Origin: Plecoglossus altivelis
Lineage: Eukaryota; Chordata; Actinopteri; Osmeriformes; Plecoglossidae
Assembly: GCA_036571765.1 (NCBI GenBank)
Contig: BROE01000013.1
Location: 12,673,957 to 12,737,956, forward strand
Length of the DNA stretch: 64,000 nucleotides
Direction of reading: 5' to 3'
The notes beneath the pieces are model-generated. The model saw nothing but the letters and a program-made list of their open reading frames with translations, did no database searches and was not told the origin of the DNA. The translations under genes were made by a program, and so were the position numbers. Within the stretch, counting starts at the first letter, position 1. Each line of letters begins with the position of its first letter. Positions 1-20,059 of this stretch are shown here, one piece after another.

Positions 1-1770
1 TTGGTTTGGAAAAACTTTTAATCTGCTCATAGGATATGTTATTAAAAATAGGCAGATGTAGCTCTATGCCTTCCCTTCTGCCATTCCAGACTATAAAATG
101 CTTTCAGCTCACTGATGAAAGTAGTTCTGTAGACATTAACATCATTTCAACGGAACAATGCTTCACACGACGTGGAGTGAAGTTCTGATACCTGCTATAT
201 ACTGTACGATCTGCAAAGCAGCCCTCTTCACAATGTTTATAAATAGTGCACACAGGAACTAGAAGCTTCCTGACCGGTTTACAGAGTACTAGATGAACCT
301 TAAATGCTGCCATCAGACCTTGGGTCCCAGTGGTTCTGAACCATTACAGCAGTATGATTATTTTGTATGTAATGTTTTAAAGGTTAGTACACATTTTTTA
401 ACCCACTGAGTCTTTTCTACCCTATTTGACCTCTTACTGTTAAACCTTTACGCTTGGTATTTGAGGATATTGGTTATGAACCATTTCAAGCAGATCTTAT
501 CCATGTTTTGTACTTGAATGTCTACCTATGTGTGGCATTTCACCTTTGTAAAGCACAGCCAAACATTTAACAATTATTAATGTTGATTTTTTTTTTAAAC
601 ATGCCGGAACCGATGGAACCAAGCAAATACGCCAGATAGTACAACCAATGTTTTAATGTTTTGTTTATTTTACGCTGCAGTTTCTGTGTATCAGCAGCCT
701 ATCATGTGAACATACCTAATGTTATTTCAATTTTAATTTGTAAATAACATTTGTGTTCTGAATTGCTTTTTATTTAAGTTATTAATATTGTCTCACACTC
801 ATTGTCATTGTTTGGTCCACCAATGTAGAAATCATTAAATAATCCTCGCACTGCTTTTCACTTTTGCAAATTACGTCTTTAGATTTTGTAATATTGTATC
901 TAATATATTGTCTTGTACAAATCCACTTACTGATAATCCAACTAATTGGGTTAACATGTGTGTAGATGTTTGTTGATGCATACTAACAAATTGCTGCAAA
1001 TGCAAGCCATGTCTGAATAAATATTGCCACTGTACCAACGGTCTCTGCTTGCCTATCTTAGTCTCATGTTTCATGGCTAAACTATGAAATCAATAAGAAA
1101 AAATCAACAGTTTGTTATAAAGTACATTTGAGTGATTTTGAAAAGCATGATGACCTGACTTGAGCGGTAGGACTAGAATGTTTATGTTGGTTCTCAAAAC
1201 AAGTACATCAGCATATGATTCAGTGTATGGCATCTTGAAATTACTATAAACAGTATCTTACCCAGTCTTTCAAATCTCAAACATGAACAGAGGAAGAAAA
1301 AGAGGGTACTCGGTTTACTGTGATCACAATTTAGCATCCATTATTATTCGTCAGTAATTATAAAGAATGTTTTCACTGTCACACTGTTTCAGGACCTGTA
1401 AGACTGTTTGAAATATAGAACATCACCATACGTGTAAAAGGTACTTTTACTGGGATCAATCTTGCTTGCATAACCGTCACTTCCTTTAAAAATGGAACGT
1501 CTCACTTCAACTTTTCCTCTAGAAAGTGAGTGGATGCTTGTTGTATGAGTGGGTCCACCATCGCCAGGATGTCTGCTGGTCAGAGGATTCCAGCAGGGCT
1601 TTCCTCAGTGGAGGCCAATGGGAATGTTTACAAACAAAATAGATGAGTAAAGCGGCAGTGTTTCTTTTGGGCTGCTGCTTGGGTTAGATGCTACATAGAA
1701 AATGAACAGATGGGTCAAATCAAACTGCACGAGTGTGCGTGAGTGTATTTAGGTGCATCTCAGTGTGTGT

Positions 1771-1812
<42 letters not shown>

Positions 1813-2848
1813 CGTTGTGTTGTGTTGTGTGTGTGGGTGTGTGTGGGTGGGTGTGAGTGTGCCCGTGTGTGTGCAAGCGTGCATGTACCTGTGTGGTTGT
1901 GGGGCTGGTGTAAGCATGCATAGTTCAGGGCAGTGGTTTCGTTTCAAGCCTGAGTTACCAAATTAAAGAGAACAGGATGCTGATGTGGGGAACTGGTCTC
2001 CTGTTCACTGCCCACTCACAACCATATAGAAACTACCTGTTAGCATTACTATTATCCTGGCAGATGTATGCAACACAATGCATAACAAAGTATTGTTATT
2101 CGCAATGATAAATTAGTGGATGATTCAAAAAGGGTTTTACTGTTATGTAAACTCACACACAGAAATGTCTTTAGTATGTCTGACTATATCTGATCGAAAC
2201 TTATTTCAATTTCCTCTTTCATATTAATGAGGAATGTCGAGGAACACAATAGTCATAGAATCATTTCAAGGTATTTGGTACTTGAATCCTTTTAATTCTG
2301 TTGCAAGTGATGGAAAATCTGTCAGCTATCACCAACTCAGGGTCTGATAAAAAGGATATGTAAGAATGTGTCGCACTCTAGTGGAAGACCTAGTAATTTA
2401 CACAATCTGACTGGGGGTTTGAGAATATGCTCAGAAGTCTTTATATAATGCAATAATAAACAACCCATGTTGAGGTCTTCGATCTAGACGACAATAATGA
2501 ATGGCCACTGAGGATATTGTAAGCTATTGAGGACTTTACTTTCATCTACATTTAGCTTTTACTCCACCTAGGCTCAAATGTACAGCAATATCATTAACAA
2601 TACTAGAAAAAATTACAATTGAATTTGGATTTGAATAAAGATATTGTGCTATATTTTCTTCGATCCGATTTTTTTTTATGAATGTGGGCTAGGTACAACC
2701 CCGTTTCGCACCCGGATGTTTGGCACGCTGTCTAGTGGAAGTATTCCAGTGCGTAGAGGATAACAGGAATGGCATGAACAGAAAAATCTAATCAATATTA
2801 GATCAACAGAACTAATTATTTTTAATGACTCTCTGAAGCTCAAATAAA
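1..2848. other. Left-edge non-coding stretch, no gene recognised
   Basis: I find no coding exon here on either strand. An AATAAA at about 1016-1021 on the + strand could end the 3' UTR of a + strand gene lying left of the window, but nothing here identifies it. The stretch also holds a GT microsatellite (about 1764-1881). The short open frames across that microsatellite are low-complexity artefacts. The first recognisable exon (ankdd1a) begins at 2849. Confidence 0.4.
1764..1881. repeat. GT/TG microsatellite
   Basis: A long run of GT dinucleotides, interrupted by TA, TGCTGC and GGGT variants, visible directly. The core pure run lies at about 1778-1809. It is a simple sequence repeat without coding meaning. 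Confidence 0.9.
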
Positions 2849-5800
2849 ATGGAAGACGACCTGGTGTCAGAAGATGATATCCGTAAGTCAATCCACTCGT
2901 GCTTGCATTATCACCGTAGTATTAGGATGCTCATTGCTGGGAATGCGAATTTAGTTCATCGTCTGATTAAATTACAAATACGCTTACCTGACTATAGATG
3001 ACACATTCATCTAGCACCTAGATGAATGTACATAGAACCATACATGTCTGGTTCTATGTATTTTCACATGCATTGCATCACTGTTTTAAATCTATCAACT
3101 CGAGAAGTTCAACATAAGATTTTTTGTATTACCCTCGTTCTAAATGTTTAGGTGTCTCATGTGTCTCTAGTGCACAGTGGACATTAACATGTAGATATAG
3201 AACATACATTTTGTATTGACTTTACCATTTCATCGACGGTAGCAGTAAAATGTGCCAGTACTATTGATGGGTATTACAGCAGTGCTGTTTAAACCATGAG
3301 TCTACTGTGACTCTTCGTTCCCAGTTCTCCGTTCAGAGAAGGAGTTCCATGATGCTGCTAAGAGGAACGACACTGAAAAAATGCAGGAACTACTGAAGAA
3401 AGGAGTGGACATCAAGGCCAAAAACAAAGTGAGACTGCACGTCCACATGCACATGAACAATGTTAAAACCTATATTGTAATATTCTGCTGGTTTGGAAGT
3501 TGGGAGGTGAATAATACCAATGGCCTTATAGTCAGTGACAGCTCCTAGCTGTCCTGGCTTTATTCACGCGCAGAGGAGGAAAACGCACTTGTTGTTCAGG
3601 AAACAGGATGTGAGCCCAGTTCAGAGCCCGTTCAGTTGTTTTTCTTGACTTAGCAGTACTGGACGCATCATTCCATGGTACTGAAGCTCAGGATCATTAT
3701 AGGTCTCTCTCTCTCTCTCTATTACTCCTCAGATAGACCGTAAAGCTCTTCATTGGGCAGCTGGTGCAGGAAATGAGCAGGCTCTGCGTCTGTTACTGGA
3801 CCATGACACAGAGGTGGACGAGGAGGACAGTGTATGTACAGAAACACATACTCACGCAGACTGAAAACACAGACCTAATCACACAAATACATACACACAG
3901 CACAGGCATGCATATGCACACATACAAGCACCACATCAACACAGATAAACACACACGCAAACACACACATGCAAACACAATCAAGACAATACTTGTTATG
4001 ATTTGGTACTAAATCACATACAGCTCACTTTAATTACCTGTTCAGTCTGAAGGATGAGAACAGTTCAACAAACAATATTTGTGACTAACTACAAAAATGG
4101 CTACTTTCACAAATAATGTGCTTCTAGCAATGCAGTTACATGTTGGGATGTCATGATCAATTCATCTGTGTCTCCACAGTTTGGCATGAGTGCTCTGTTG
4201 CTGGCAGCCTGGTTTGGTCATCTCAAGGTCCTGCAGATGCTGGTTGCCAGCGGAGCCAAGCTCAACTGTGAAAACAAGGTCAGGACAGTGTGCAAAGGGG
4301 AGATATGTTTAAGGTTGTACCATGTGGAGGTATGGTCAACTATTATCAACAGATTCATGGTAACATACTTGTTGAGGGGTTCCCAAACTGTTTTGTCCAT
4401 CTGTTCATTAGCGCGTTTCGTTATCTCTCAGAGTGGTCTCAGCATGTTACACTGTGCCGCTCAGAGAGGTCACATCTCATTGCTGGAGTTCATCATGGAG
4501 GATCTGGAGGACGTGAGGATTGACAGAGTGGACAAGGTGACAAGCTGCAGTCCCTTGCCTCCCACAGCTATCCTGCTCACTGGCTAGGCAACAGCAAACC
4601 TTTTTGGTGTTGACTTTATGGATTCTCTCAATGCCACCTCCCTCAGTACACAGACATGCCTCAAGGGTTTACATTGCTATTTGTATGCTTCATGCATCTG
4701 TGCTCTGTGTGTTTGGGTCGTGTGTAAATGTGTGTATAGATGTATGTGTGTGTTTCCTAACCCGTGGATCTCTGTACTCCACCAGTCTGGTAAGACAGCG
4801 TTTCACCTGGCAGCCGAGCATGGCCAGCTGGAAGTGGTGGACTTCCTCATAGGGATGGGCTGTACACACAGCCTCAGGGACAAGGTAGGGTTACTTGCTC
4901 AGGGCAGTAGGGTGTATGTGGACTATGTTCACTATCTGTTTTCAATAAAAGCACATGCGTGCTTTCACACACACTATACAAGCACACACAAACATATAGG
5001 TTCTGGAACAGATTACTACAGGTGACATGATATCATGATTATCTGATCATGTTCATGTCAAACAGGAAGAGAATACTGCCATGCATCTATCAGCCAAGCA
5101 TGGACACACAGAGGTGCTGCAGAAGATCATGGACATTGGAGTGGATATTGATGAGAGAAACATAGTGAGTAGACTTTCTGTATCTTTTACCCAAAGCACT
5201 GAGTACTGTGTACACACAGACACTGTGCAAAGAAGACTTTATATCCCTGTACCTTCTATTTCCAGGATGGACTGACAGCTTTGCACATATCTGCTAATGG
5301 AGGTCATTATGAATGTGTTAAACTACTGCTGGAGTCCGGCTGCAATGTCAACACGCTGACAAACGTAAGTGTTTCTCTTCACATACAAAGACTTCAGAAG
5401 GTATTCAGACCCCTTTACTTTCAACACATTTTATTGTGTTGTAGATGTCATTGTCAAGTGATGACATTATACTACACTCAATGATCCATGATGGCAAAGT
5501 GAAAACATGTTTTTAGATTTCTTAGGATGAATTTGTGAAACATCTTACAAACTGACATCTGATTAATAAAAAGGCATGTTCAGATGTGTCTAGTCTGGTC
5601 CACCTATTAAAGCCACCTTCAGAAATGTGGTCTGATAGGTAAACTGTGTCTGAGGTTGACCTGTAACCTGTCTCATGGTGGTGTTGTGTTCTCCCTGCAG
5701 AAGAACATGAACGCTCTCCACTATGTAGCTCAGCACGGCCATGACAGGGAGGCCAGAATGCTGCTGGAGGCTGGAGTCAACACAGACACTGTAGACAATG

Positions 5801-8245
5801 TAAGTACTTCCAAGTAAACTTTCCAAGTAAACCATTTTTTGTGCTGATTTTACTTTTGCCCTGTGATTAAAGAAAAATGTGGCTCAGTAAGACCTGTCAA
5901 GTATGACATGAAGGACTTCAGTTTCAGCATTAACCTGAGTGCTCATCATCAGCATTTCTTATCCATGACCTGCGTAGAACTCCAGTTTTCCATCCTAACT
6001 GATGTTGGTATAGCAGGCTCACGAGCATGCAAGTTATTCTGTTCTGTCTGCTGTGGTCCCTTCATGGTAACCCATCTGTGGTTCAAGATAGTGTTGTATG
6101 AGCTGAGGGGAGGTGGCTGTGTGTGTGATAGCCAAAGGCAAGCAAGAATCACAAAGACTTTGAAACAAAACACAGGAAATCCATTAGTCTTTAGATATGA
6201 TCTACCGTCACGAAGCTTGAGGATCAGTTGAAATATCTGGGGCAGTAGACCCTGCTTCCTCCCAAAGCCTCAGAAAGCAGAACCAATTTCTAATATTGAG
6301 TGAATTTAAAGACACTAAGTATCTCAAAGCCTGGCCAAGTGTGTCCTTTGTTGTGATGACAGGCATTCAGCAGGGGGAGCTCTTCACTGCAGGTTTAACT
6401 GCAGGAAATGAACACAGTCGGTCAATGTAAAATGGCAAGATTGCAGCAGTATATATGTAATGGCTATGTTTGTTTTTAATCATGTTGTTTTTGTTTTACA
6501 TAGCAACACATATCACCTATGCATCTAGCTGTGCTCAACAATCACACAGAAATTGCCCAACTACTGATAGATGCAGAATGTGACCTGGATATTCCAGACA
6601 ATGTAAGTCTTGTTTCTACTGCAAAGGATCTCCTTATTTTATATTAACTATATAAGGACTGTATGTGGTTTAACTACACAACTGCTGGGTGATATTTCAG
6701 TATGTCATCTTTCACTGGAATCTTAATCTAGGCTTGCCTGTGACACTTCAGTGGGAATATGTGTTAGAAGGAGCCATATTATATCTGTACTAAACACTGA
6801 TGCGCTCTGCAGCTTTGGCTGCCTTTGTTTAGAGCCTTCTGAGCCTGTGGCCTCTCTCACCTGACTCCCTACAGAGGCAGCAGACAGCCCTGCACATCGC
6901 AGCAGAACATGGGCGCCAGGACATAGCTGAGATGATCCTTATAGCTGGGGTCAACCTTAACCTCAGAGACAAGGTACTCCACCCAGTCTTACTCAGGATC
7001 ATGTCATGGTACATAATGATGGATAACATGGATTTCCTTCAATAGAACCCAGGTCCACCCTTAAAAACAGGGGTTTGACGGCAGATTTCAAATAACTGTT
7101 GATATGCCACTAACAGATAGGAAAGTGGACGACTGTTGGCTAATAGTTAAACTTTCAGACTGTCAGCTCCACCTATAACCACTGACAGTTAAGAGAAGAT
7201 AAGATACATGTCATTGCACTTTAACCTGAGGGTAAATGAACACTACTGACTCTTAAAACGGCTCTATCATGATAAAGAAACATTTCAGGCATGCTTACGA
7301 TAGTTATCTCACTAGATCATCAATCCGGGAAGACATAGCATGTGATTCTCATTCATATTATTATCCTCATTGTTGTTGTTATTTATTTATTCATTCATGA
7401 TGGGAGCCAGCCAGTTAAAGCCAGTGTTCTTTCTGCCTGTGATGTCACACTCAGCAAGGGAAGACATGTCTGGAGGTGGCAGCACGAGGAGATCACGTTG
7501 TCCTGGTTGACATGATCATCAAAGCAGACCGCTTTTACAAATGGGAGAAAGTGAGTTCAGCCCTGAACTATTCTACCATGGCACCAGCCTGAAACATCCA
7601 GTCTGTCCATGTACTTTAGTCGGACTGTTAAGGTAGTGAGCAGCGTCAACTCTCGGTCTTCTTCCCTCCCAGGAGCACGTCAGCAGCAGTGACTCGTGGG
7701 AAGGGAAGCAGCTGAGCTTCAAGCAGGACCACCAGCAGGACACACAGCACCTCCGCACTGTCATGTGGAGGCTGGCCACAAAGCACATGACCTATGGGGA
7801 GTGGAAGATCCTGGCCCAGTACTGGGGCTTCACTGACGCCCACATACGTGCCATAGAACAACAGTGGACAGGTAAGCTGGTCTGTACTATGCTCCCATTG
7901 ATGACCTACTCTACTTTTGTTTCCCAATTAGTTTATTTATTTCACTCCTTATTTAGAATTTCTTAGTCCTTTGTTGATGTGTTTTGTTTCCTTTATGACT
8001 AAATTGCTCTGTATTCAGGCTCTCATTGGAAAAATGAACACATTTTTTTTTGCCTAAATAAATTAGGCAATAAGTTAAATAAACACAATGTTATTTAAAT
8101 CACAGGTACAAAGAGCTTTAAGGAGCATGGCCATCGAATGCTGTTAATCTGGCTGCATGGAGCGATGATTGCCAGGGAGAATCCCATCAAAGGCCTATAC
8201 GAGGGCCTGGTGGGCATCTCCAGGACAGACCTAGCAGGCAAGTAG
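2849..8245 (+). CDS. ankdd1a: Ankyrin repeat and death domain-containing protein 1A
   Basis: Fourteen coding exons: 2849-2882, 3325-3428, 3733-3831, 4180-4278, 4432-4536, 4786-4884, 5066-5164, 5266-5364, 5701-5799, 6504-6602, 6875-6973, 7455-7550, 7673-7871, 8106-8245. They join in frame to 489 aa (human ANKDD1A about 522). About ten ankyrin repeats are each carried by one phase-0 exon, mostly exactly 99 bp; repeat signatures such as ALHWAA, AFHLAAEHG and ALHISANGGH are visible. The last two exons (from about residue 400) encode a death domain, with WRLATKHMTYGEWKILA then the WGF helix. Ankyrin and death domains are protein-protein interaction modules; the human protein has been linked to hypoxia/HIF1 regulation, which is family knowledge and not visible here. 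The start is the first ATG of a short leader exon; the stop is TAG. Gene identity is supported by spg21 next door, as in human 15q22. Confidence 0.93.
3003..3060. repeat. Two adjacent perfect 12-bp inverted repeats (hairpins)
   Basis: In ankdd1a intron 1, 3003-3014 pairs perfectly with 3018-3029 (3-nt loop). Immediately after, 3029-3040 pairs perfectly with 3049-3060 (8-nt loop). Both stems are 12 of 12. No family is recognised; it may be the core of a small inverted-repeat element. Confidence 0.75.
3704..3722. repeat. CT microsatellite before ankdd1a exon 3
   Basis: A short run of CT dinucleotides just upstream of the acceptor at 3731-3732. It may form part of the polypyrimidine tract. Confidence 0.7.
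5396..5525. mobile_element. Decayed end of a Tc1/mariner-like fish transposon
   Basis: The stretch in ankdd1a intron 8 starting with GTATTCAGACCCCTTTACTT, followed by an A/T-rich part and then GGCAAAGTGAAAACATG and TTTTTAG, matches my memory of the terminal inverted repeat region of Tc1-like elements that are abundant in salmonids and other teleosts. It is truncated, diverged and has no transposase frame. The family name is not certain without a repeat library search. Confidence 0.5.
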
Positions 8246-9988
8246 AGGGGCCTCTGTCCGCAGAGAGAGTATCTGTGACTCATACGTCAAGACATTCATG
8301 TTGGAAACGGGACAGAAACATTTCAGCTGCTCTTGCTGCCACAAGCAACTGCTCATCTATCAGTAGTCCTTCTTTGTACATATTAATTACAATCCTGTTT
8401 GATGACTGGTTATTTATGGTTAATGGTGTCGTTCATGTGTTTCTGCTGGTGATTATTAGTCTGTTTGAACCCAACAGAAAGCATCAGACAGAAGGCGAAT
8501 GCAGACACCAGCTCCCCCAAAAAATGCTCCGCTATGTGACTCCGGCGGTGTGTTGCTGACTCCAGTAATGGGCGTACTCTGACAAAGGACATACTAAAGT
8601 ATCATTAGCTGGGGGTACAGTAAAGAGAAGTGGGTAGACTACACATACCTCGTCATACCCTTGACTGAATTAGCGTAGGAAGCCCTGCACATATGATATG
8701 AGGAAGTAAACACTCCAGGGATGCCAACTATTCTGGGACAATATGCTCCCGATTAATCTCACGTCAAATGTTTACCAAAACACAAATGTAAAATGCATGC
8801 AATAATGTACTGTGTCAATGAAAAGAATGTCTATATGAGGTCTAGATAAATACTTGATTTTGTATTTTCATATTTACATACACAAGGGCTACTTCCTTAA
8901 ACACCATGTAGATCAACACTGCTTGCTTTTATTTTTTAGCCTGTGAGGCAAGTGGATGTTTTATTGTATACTTGAAAATGTATCGTTTAAATCTCTTAGT
9001 ATGAAGAACATTAGACATCATTTAGAATTAAGTAGTTCTATTTCAGTTAGCGTCACACTCGCACAAGTATCGTGTGTGTACAGTATACTATACACTGGTC
9101 CATTCCTCTATAGGACTTATTAATGTGAACTGAATGTGACATATGCCAACTGATCTTCTATGCAGCACAAAGCTTATCGTGGAAACATATGACTCGCTAT
9201 AAAATGCAATATCTAATGAAAAGTTCATTTTGAACCATTTATATGATGTTTTCCACCTCGAGGCACAGCTGAAATGCACTGGAGTTATGGGATTTGATAG
9301 CTGTTTTGTATGTTGATTTCAATTAGCGATCAACAGTGAAAATGTAAAGAATTTAGATGAAATGTGAACATCTTATGTCATGTAGTTAAAAACATGGATT
9401 TCTCATTTGACAACATTGATGTGCATGAGACACGGCATATCTGTTCAAGACTTTAATGAAACCGCAAAGTAAATGTTTACTTGTCACATTATACGTGGTA
9501 CTGTTTTTAATTCAATTTCTTATAACACCTTATGATAGATGTTCCTCAGTAATCAGTGCTTCAGTTTTCTTACCAACAGTTGGCAGGGTAAACCATAAAC
9601 AAACAAGGAAAACAAAGCAGTCAGACATTTTCAAAAGTGCAACATCTAGTAACAGCAATAAAATAACTGTATATCACATAAGGCAAAGGGTTCATAATAT
9701 GGCATCGTATGAAGTTTCTTTCCAACTAAAGCACAACTATTTGTATTTACAGTAACAGATTATTAAAATATTGTTTTTTTTATTTCTGGAAAGTAAAAAT
9801 ATTCTAAATTCAACTTGTTGATTGTATTCAACATTATAGAAAAAAATACAAGGTATCAGCTTATCGCTGACCAATAGTGGTGTCTGACGAGCTGTAAAAC
9901 ATCTGCTGATTTGCTGGTTGAGGGAAAGCGCCCATAGTTCTGTTTATCCATCCAATCAAGAACCAAGACGGTGCTCGGTAACACAGTC
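8246..9988. other. Tail-to-tail region between ankdd1a and spg21
   Basis: No coding exon seen. The only canonical + strand AATAAA I found is at 9657-9662, which would give ankdd1a a 3' UTR of about 1.4 kb. On the minus strand AATAAA (TTTATT at 9779-9784) fits the end of spg21. If both are used, the two transcripts would end about 100 bp apart or overlap slightly. Confidence 0.4.
9779..9784 (-). terminator. Candidate spg21 poly(A) signal
   Basis: AATAAA on the minus strand, about 205 nt downstream of the spg21 stop codon. Confidence 0.5.
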
Positions 9989-12173
9989 TCATTGGTCGTC
10001 GTCACTGTCCCTGGTTAGGTGACTCTTTTGTACCTCCAGCTCCTCAGCGCTAATCATGGCAGGATTGATGGCCGCATACCTGGTCCCATGGAACTGACGC
10101 AAGTGGATCTTCAGAGCAGGATAAAGACAAGAGTTGGAGTGAAAAAGTGAATCTAATTACAGTCAAATGTCCATTGTAAAAAATCTGTTTGCCAATTGAA
10201 CAATAGAAACCCTACAGGTATCTTCACCTGTATGTAAAGGTTGACTTCTGCACTCCTGCACAGGTACGGGAAGTTCCCCCCTGTTTTGAGATGAGCTCTT
10301 CTAGCATTTGGATACAACTTGTACATCTCTTCCTTGGCCTCAAGTGAGAGGGCGCTCTGGTCAAACACCTTCAAAACCAATAGACTTGCAAATTGACATA
10401 ACTGGCTAGCATTTGCATGAATGAAAACAACATCCAAAGTACTGCCTCTTACATCCATAATGGTCACAGCAATGTCCTTAATCTTGTGCGGCTCCACGTA
10501 GGAGTTCTGACAGTTGAGTGTGAGCCGAGAGGCTAGCTCACTCTGGTTCAGGCTCTCCAGCTAAAGCACACCCACGGAAAACACGGCACGGACAGGAGAA
10601 ACAGCAGAACAGAGACAGCTTTGTCATTCAGTTTACAAGCAAATACGTTGAACCTTTGCCTGGCATACCAACACACATTCACAGCACAGTTCTAGGAAAT
10701 AAGTAAGATATCACTTTCACGTGAAACCTTTAACAGCCCGGACCAATTTCCTGGTTATACGCTGTAGTTACATGTCAAAGTAGCTGTTTTCTTTAAACAC
10801 AACTTTGATACTTAAAGGAGATATGACAATTCCAGTTTAGGAAGAAAGGGAAGTGGAGAGAGAGGGGGAGTACAGGATGACATGGAGTGGAAAGCTTACT
10901 CTGTCCACCATGAAGTCAATAGCATCCGCCATTTTGGGGTCAACAGGTCCTTTTGCAAAGTTCCCAAGGACGATCTTTTTCAACATGAAGGCAGGCATCA
11001 ACCAAAAGCTGTATAACAGGGACGGAAACAAACACGCTGGTTTTAGGTGTTACTCCCAAACTCTCCAGTGAAGGATGGTGGATAAAGGAAGAACACTAAA
11101 AAGGGACCCAAGGGCCACTCCCTGATGCCAGAGCCTTTTACCTGTTAGCCGTCCATGTCTGATTAAAGATGGATGTATCACTGAAGGAGTTACACAGGAC
11201 CAGGGAATGCACTCTGGGGGACTTGTGCGTGCACTCAGCAAACTTCTGAGCCAGGAACCCACCTAACGAGGCCCCAAACAGATGGACCTGAGACAGAAGT
11301 CAAAACACCACCAATCACTTTCCAATCGCACGCAGGGTCAACATCGTTGCGAAGGCTTGAGCGAAAGTATTCATGACATATATTGCAAACCTTATCCAAC
11401 TGCAAATGGTCGAGCAACTTCCGAAAACCATCACAGAATTCCAAAAGATCCCAGTACACAGGATACTGCAGCTACGATGGAAAAAGACAACACAGGACAA
11501 AATCACTGCCATGAACTTCCTAAACACTCAATTCAAATACCAAGATTCACAAGTCATTGTAAAAAGAGTCTCACTATTATATCTATAATTGTGAATTGAA
11601 AAGTGATACTGGGGTTAGGAACTGTAGAGACAATTTGTAATTTCAAGGCATGTCCATTACTTTATACAAGACTACACCACTGCTGATTGTCTACAGCTAA
11701 TTTATGTCATCCTACCGATATCACTCTGTAACCCCAGCCTGTGAGAGCTAGGACCTGCTGGAAGAACACCTCTGCTGTCCCACTGACAGGGGGAAGGAAT
11801 ATGATGGGACACCGAATGCTCTTTGGTCCTGCATCGTACAAGGACCAGACCTTGCTGTCGTCATCATCCACAATAATCTGTAGTGAAACAGGGGACTGAT
11901 TTAGATTTTTACAGTGTTTTACTGATTCAAATTCCATCGGTAGTGAAGACAATGACCATGGCAAGGGAAGGTGTGTGGCAACATCACTGCAATCATTTAG
12001 AAAAGAGAACCCAACAAGTTTAATCTTGTCAGATGACATGCCAGCAGTTACACAATAGTTTATCCTTTCGTATAGATGTCACAGTAAGAGCCCAAAATAA
12101 TCAAACTCACTCTTTTCAGAGGCACTGTGCTTCGGAACCAGTTGTAATCCGGCGATACTCGTATCTCCTCCAT
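9989..12173 (-). CDS. spg21: Maspardin (SPG21), alpha/beta-hydrolase fold protein
   Basis: Eight coding exons, in transcript order: 12173-12111, 11877-11716, 11471-11391, 11287-11142, 11008-10900, 10560-10453, 10368-10228, 10108-9989. The product is 309 aa (human maspardin 308). It starts MEEIRVSPDYNWFRSTVPLK and is collinear with human throughout. The nucleophile-elbow motif G-A-S-L-G-G lies in exon 4 (FGASLGGF), but maspardin is thought to act as an adaptor in endosomal and trans-Golgi traffic, binding CD4 and ALDH16A1, rather than as a proven enzyme; loss in humans causes Mast syndrome (SPG21). The C-terminus differs from human only in a short acidic tail, DSDDDQ. It lies head-to-head with clpx, with 1.4 kb between the starts. 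Confidence 0.96.
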
Positions 12174-13564
12174 TTCTGAAAACAAACCGATACTGAACTC
12201 ACTACAAAGAAAAGCATGATGATATCGATCAATGTGTACAATACATAACTTAACTAGAGCTAACCGGTTTCCCTATTTAAGTAAAAGAGTATTCACTTTA
12301 CTGCTTCCTTTGTGGTTCAGCTTTAAGAGTAGGCAACATCAAATTGAAATCAGCGACGATTGACAAGAAAACTATGACAGACCAGACAGATCTCTGTGAC
12401 AGGGAGCACGCCGCAGCACAAGCAATACTCGTGACGAACGACGTAGTGGTAACTAGCTAGCTCGCACTCTCAAGCTAGTCACAATGTCATGGCATCAAAA
12501 ATACATGTTTAATCACATTTGGGCCAATGCCTCAAGTAAGATGATCTTAAATGCAGGAAAAGTTACCGATTTCTCTTTGGATAGCATTCAATGTATCCGT
12601 TGGCCGTTATCCATGGATTAGAGGCATTTTACAGCGCTTCTATAGCTCGCCATTTGGTCATATGACATTATTTGCATGTACTTCCGTGTTTCTTTGCGCG
12701 CTGGCGCGTTTCAATAGTTGATACTGCTTTCCTTTTCTGTCATTCTATTTCTGATATAAGCACTTGCCCACAGCAGCAGTTGCACGCTTAAAAAGGGAAT
12801 AAACCTTAAAAACAAACAAGGAATGGTAATCTCACTGTACTGGTCAATTTACTAATTTAATTCAGATGATTGTATAATCAATCCGTGTTAGTTGTTATAT
12901 GTTAGTTTTATCTTCTTGTCACATGTCACACTTATTATTTCATACGAGAGCACATGTTTTGTGGAGGTATGAGGAAACTCTCAAATCATTGAAGATACCA
13001 GTTTATAAACACATGTTATTTAAACGGGCAACATCATGCGCAAACCTGCGCAGCAATAGTGCAGCTTGAAACACAGCACAATATCTGTCATAACACCAGG
13101 GTTCTGTCGTTGCGTGACGAGAGACTTTTAACAGTGAAGCTAAGTGTGATCCTGCTGCTGTAATTTCATGAATACTGCATTGCTTTTTTCTATGATTCCG
13201 ACAGTCGAGCATTTTTGTGATCATCTGAGTAAGTTCAACATTGGCACAGGAAGATTTACCCAATTAAATTGTTTTTCTCATACTGTAGCATACTAGCATG
13301 TAATTCACATTGGCTAGTTAGCTAACTGTCTTTTTTCTACTAACGATTAGTTTCGACAAAGAAAGTGTTATCAAACGAAAGCAGTTTGTTAATGAGTGAT
13401 TCTAATTCCACTCTTGCAGATTTGGACCGGCAGCGGTGACATTGAGCTCGAGCGCAGCACTGAATGTTGTCTGAACATTGTGTTCTATTTACCAGCTACA
13501 GCAAGTCTACCGCAAATTTTGAAAATAGAACATTTCTACCATCTTTGCTGAAATAAAACAGATC
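12174..13564. promoter_or_regulatory. Intergenic region between divergent spg21 and clpx
   Basis: The two genes start 1391 bp apart on opposite strands, so this stretch must hold both promoters and 5' UTR sequence. I see no TATA box or other element I can defend and no coding exon. A short open frame near 13003-13263 has no family features. Confidence 0.45.

Positions 13565-20059
<6,495 letters not shown>

Noticed and set aside
1720..1966. Open frames on both strands across the GT repeat (Cys/Val- or Thr/His-rich)
   Set aside because: They are translations of a dinucleotide repeat without splice context or homology.
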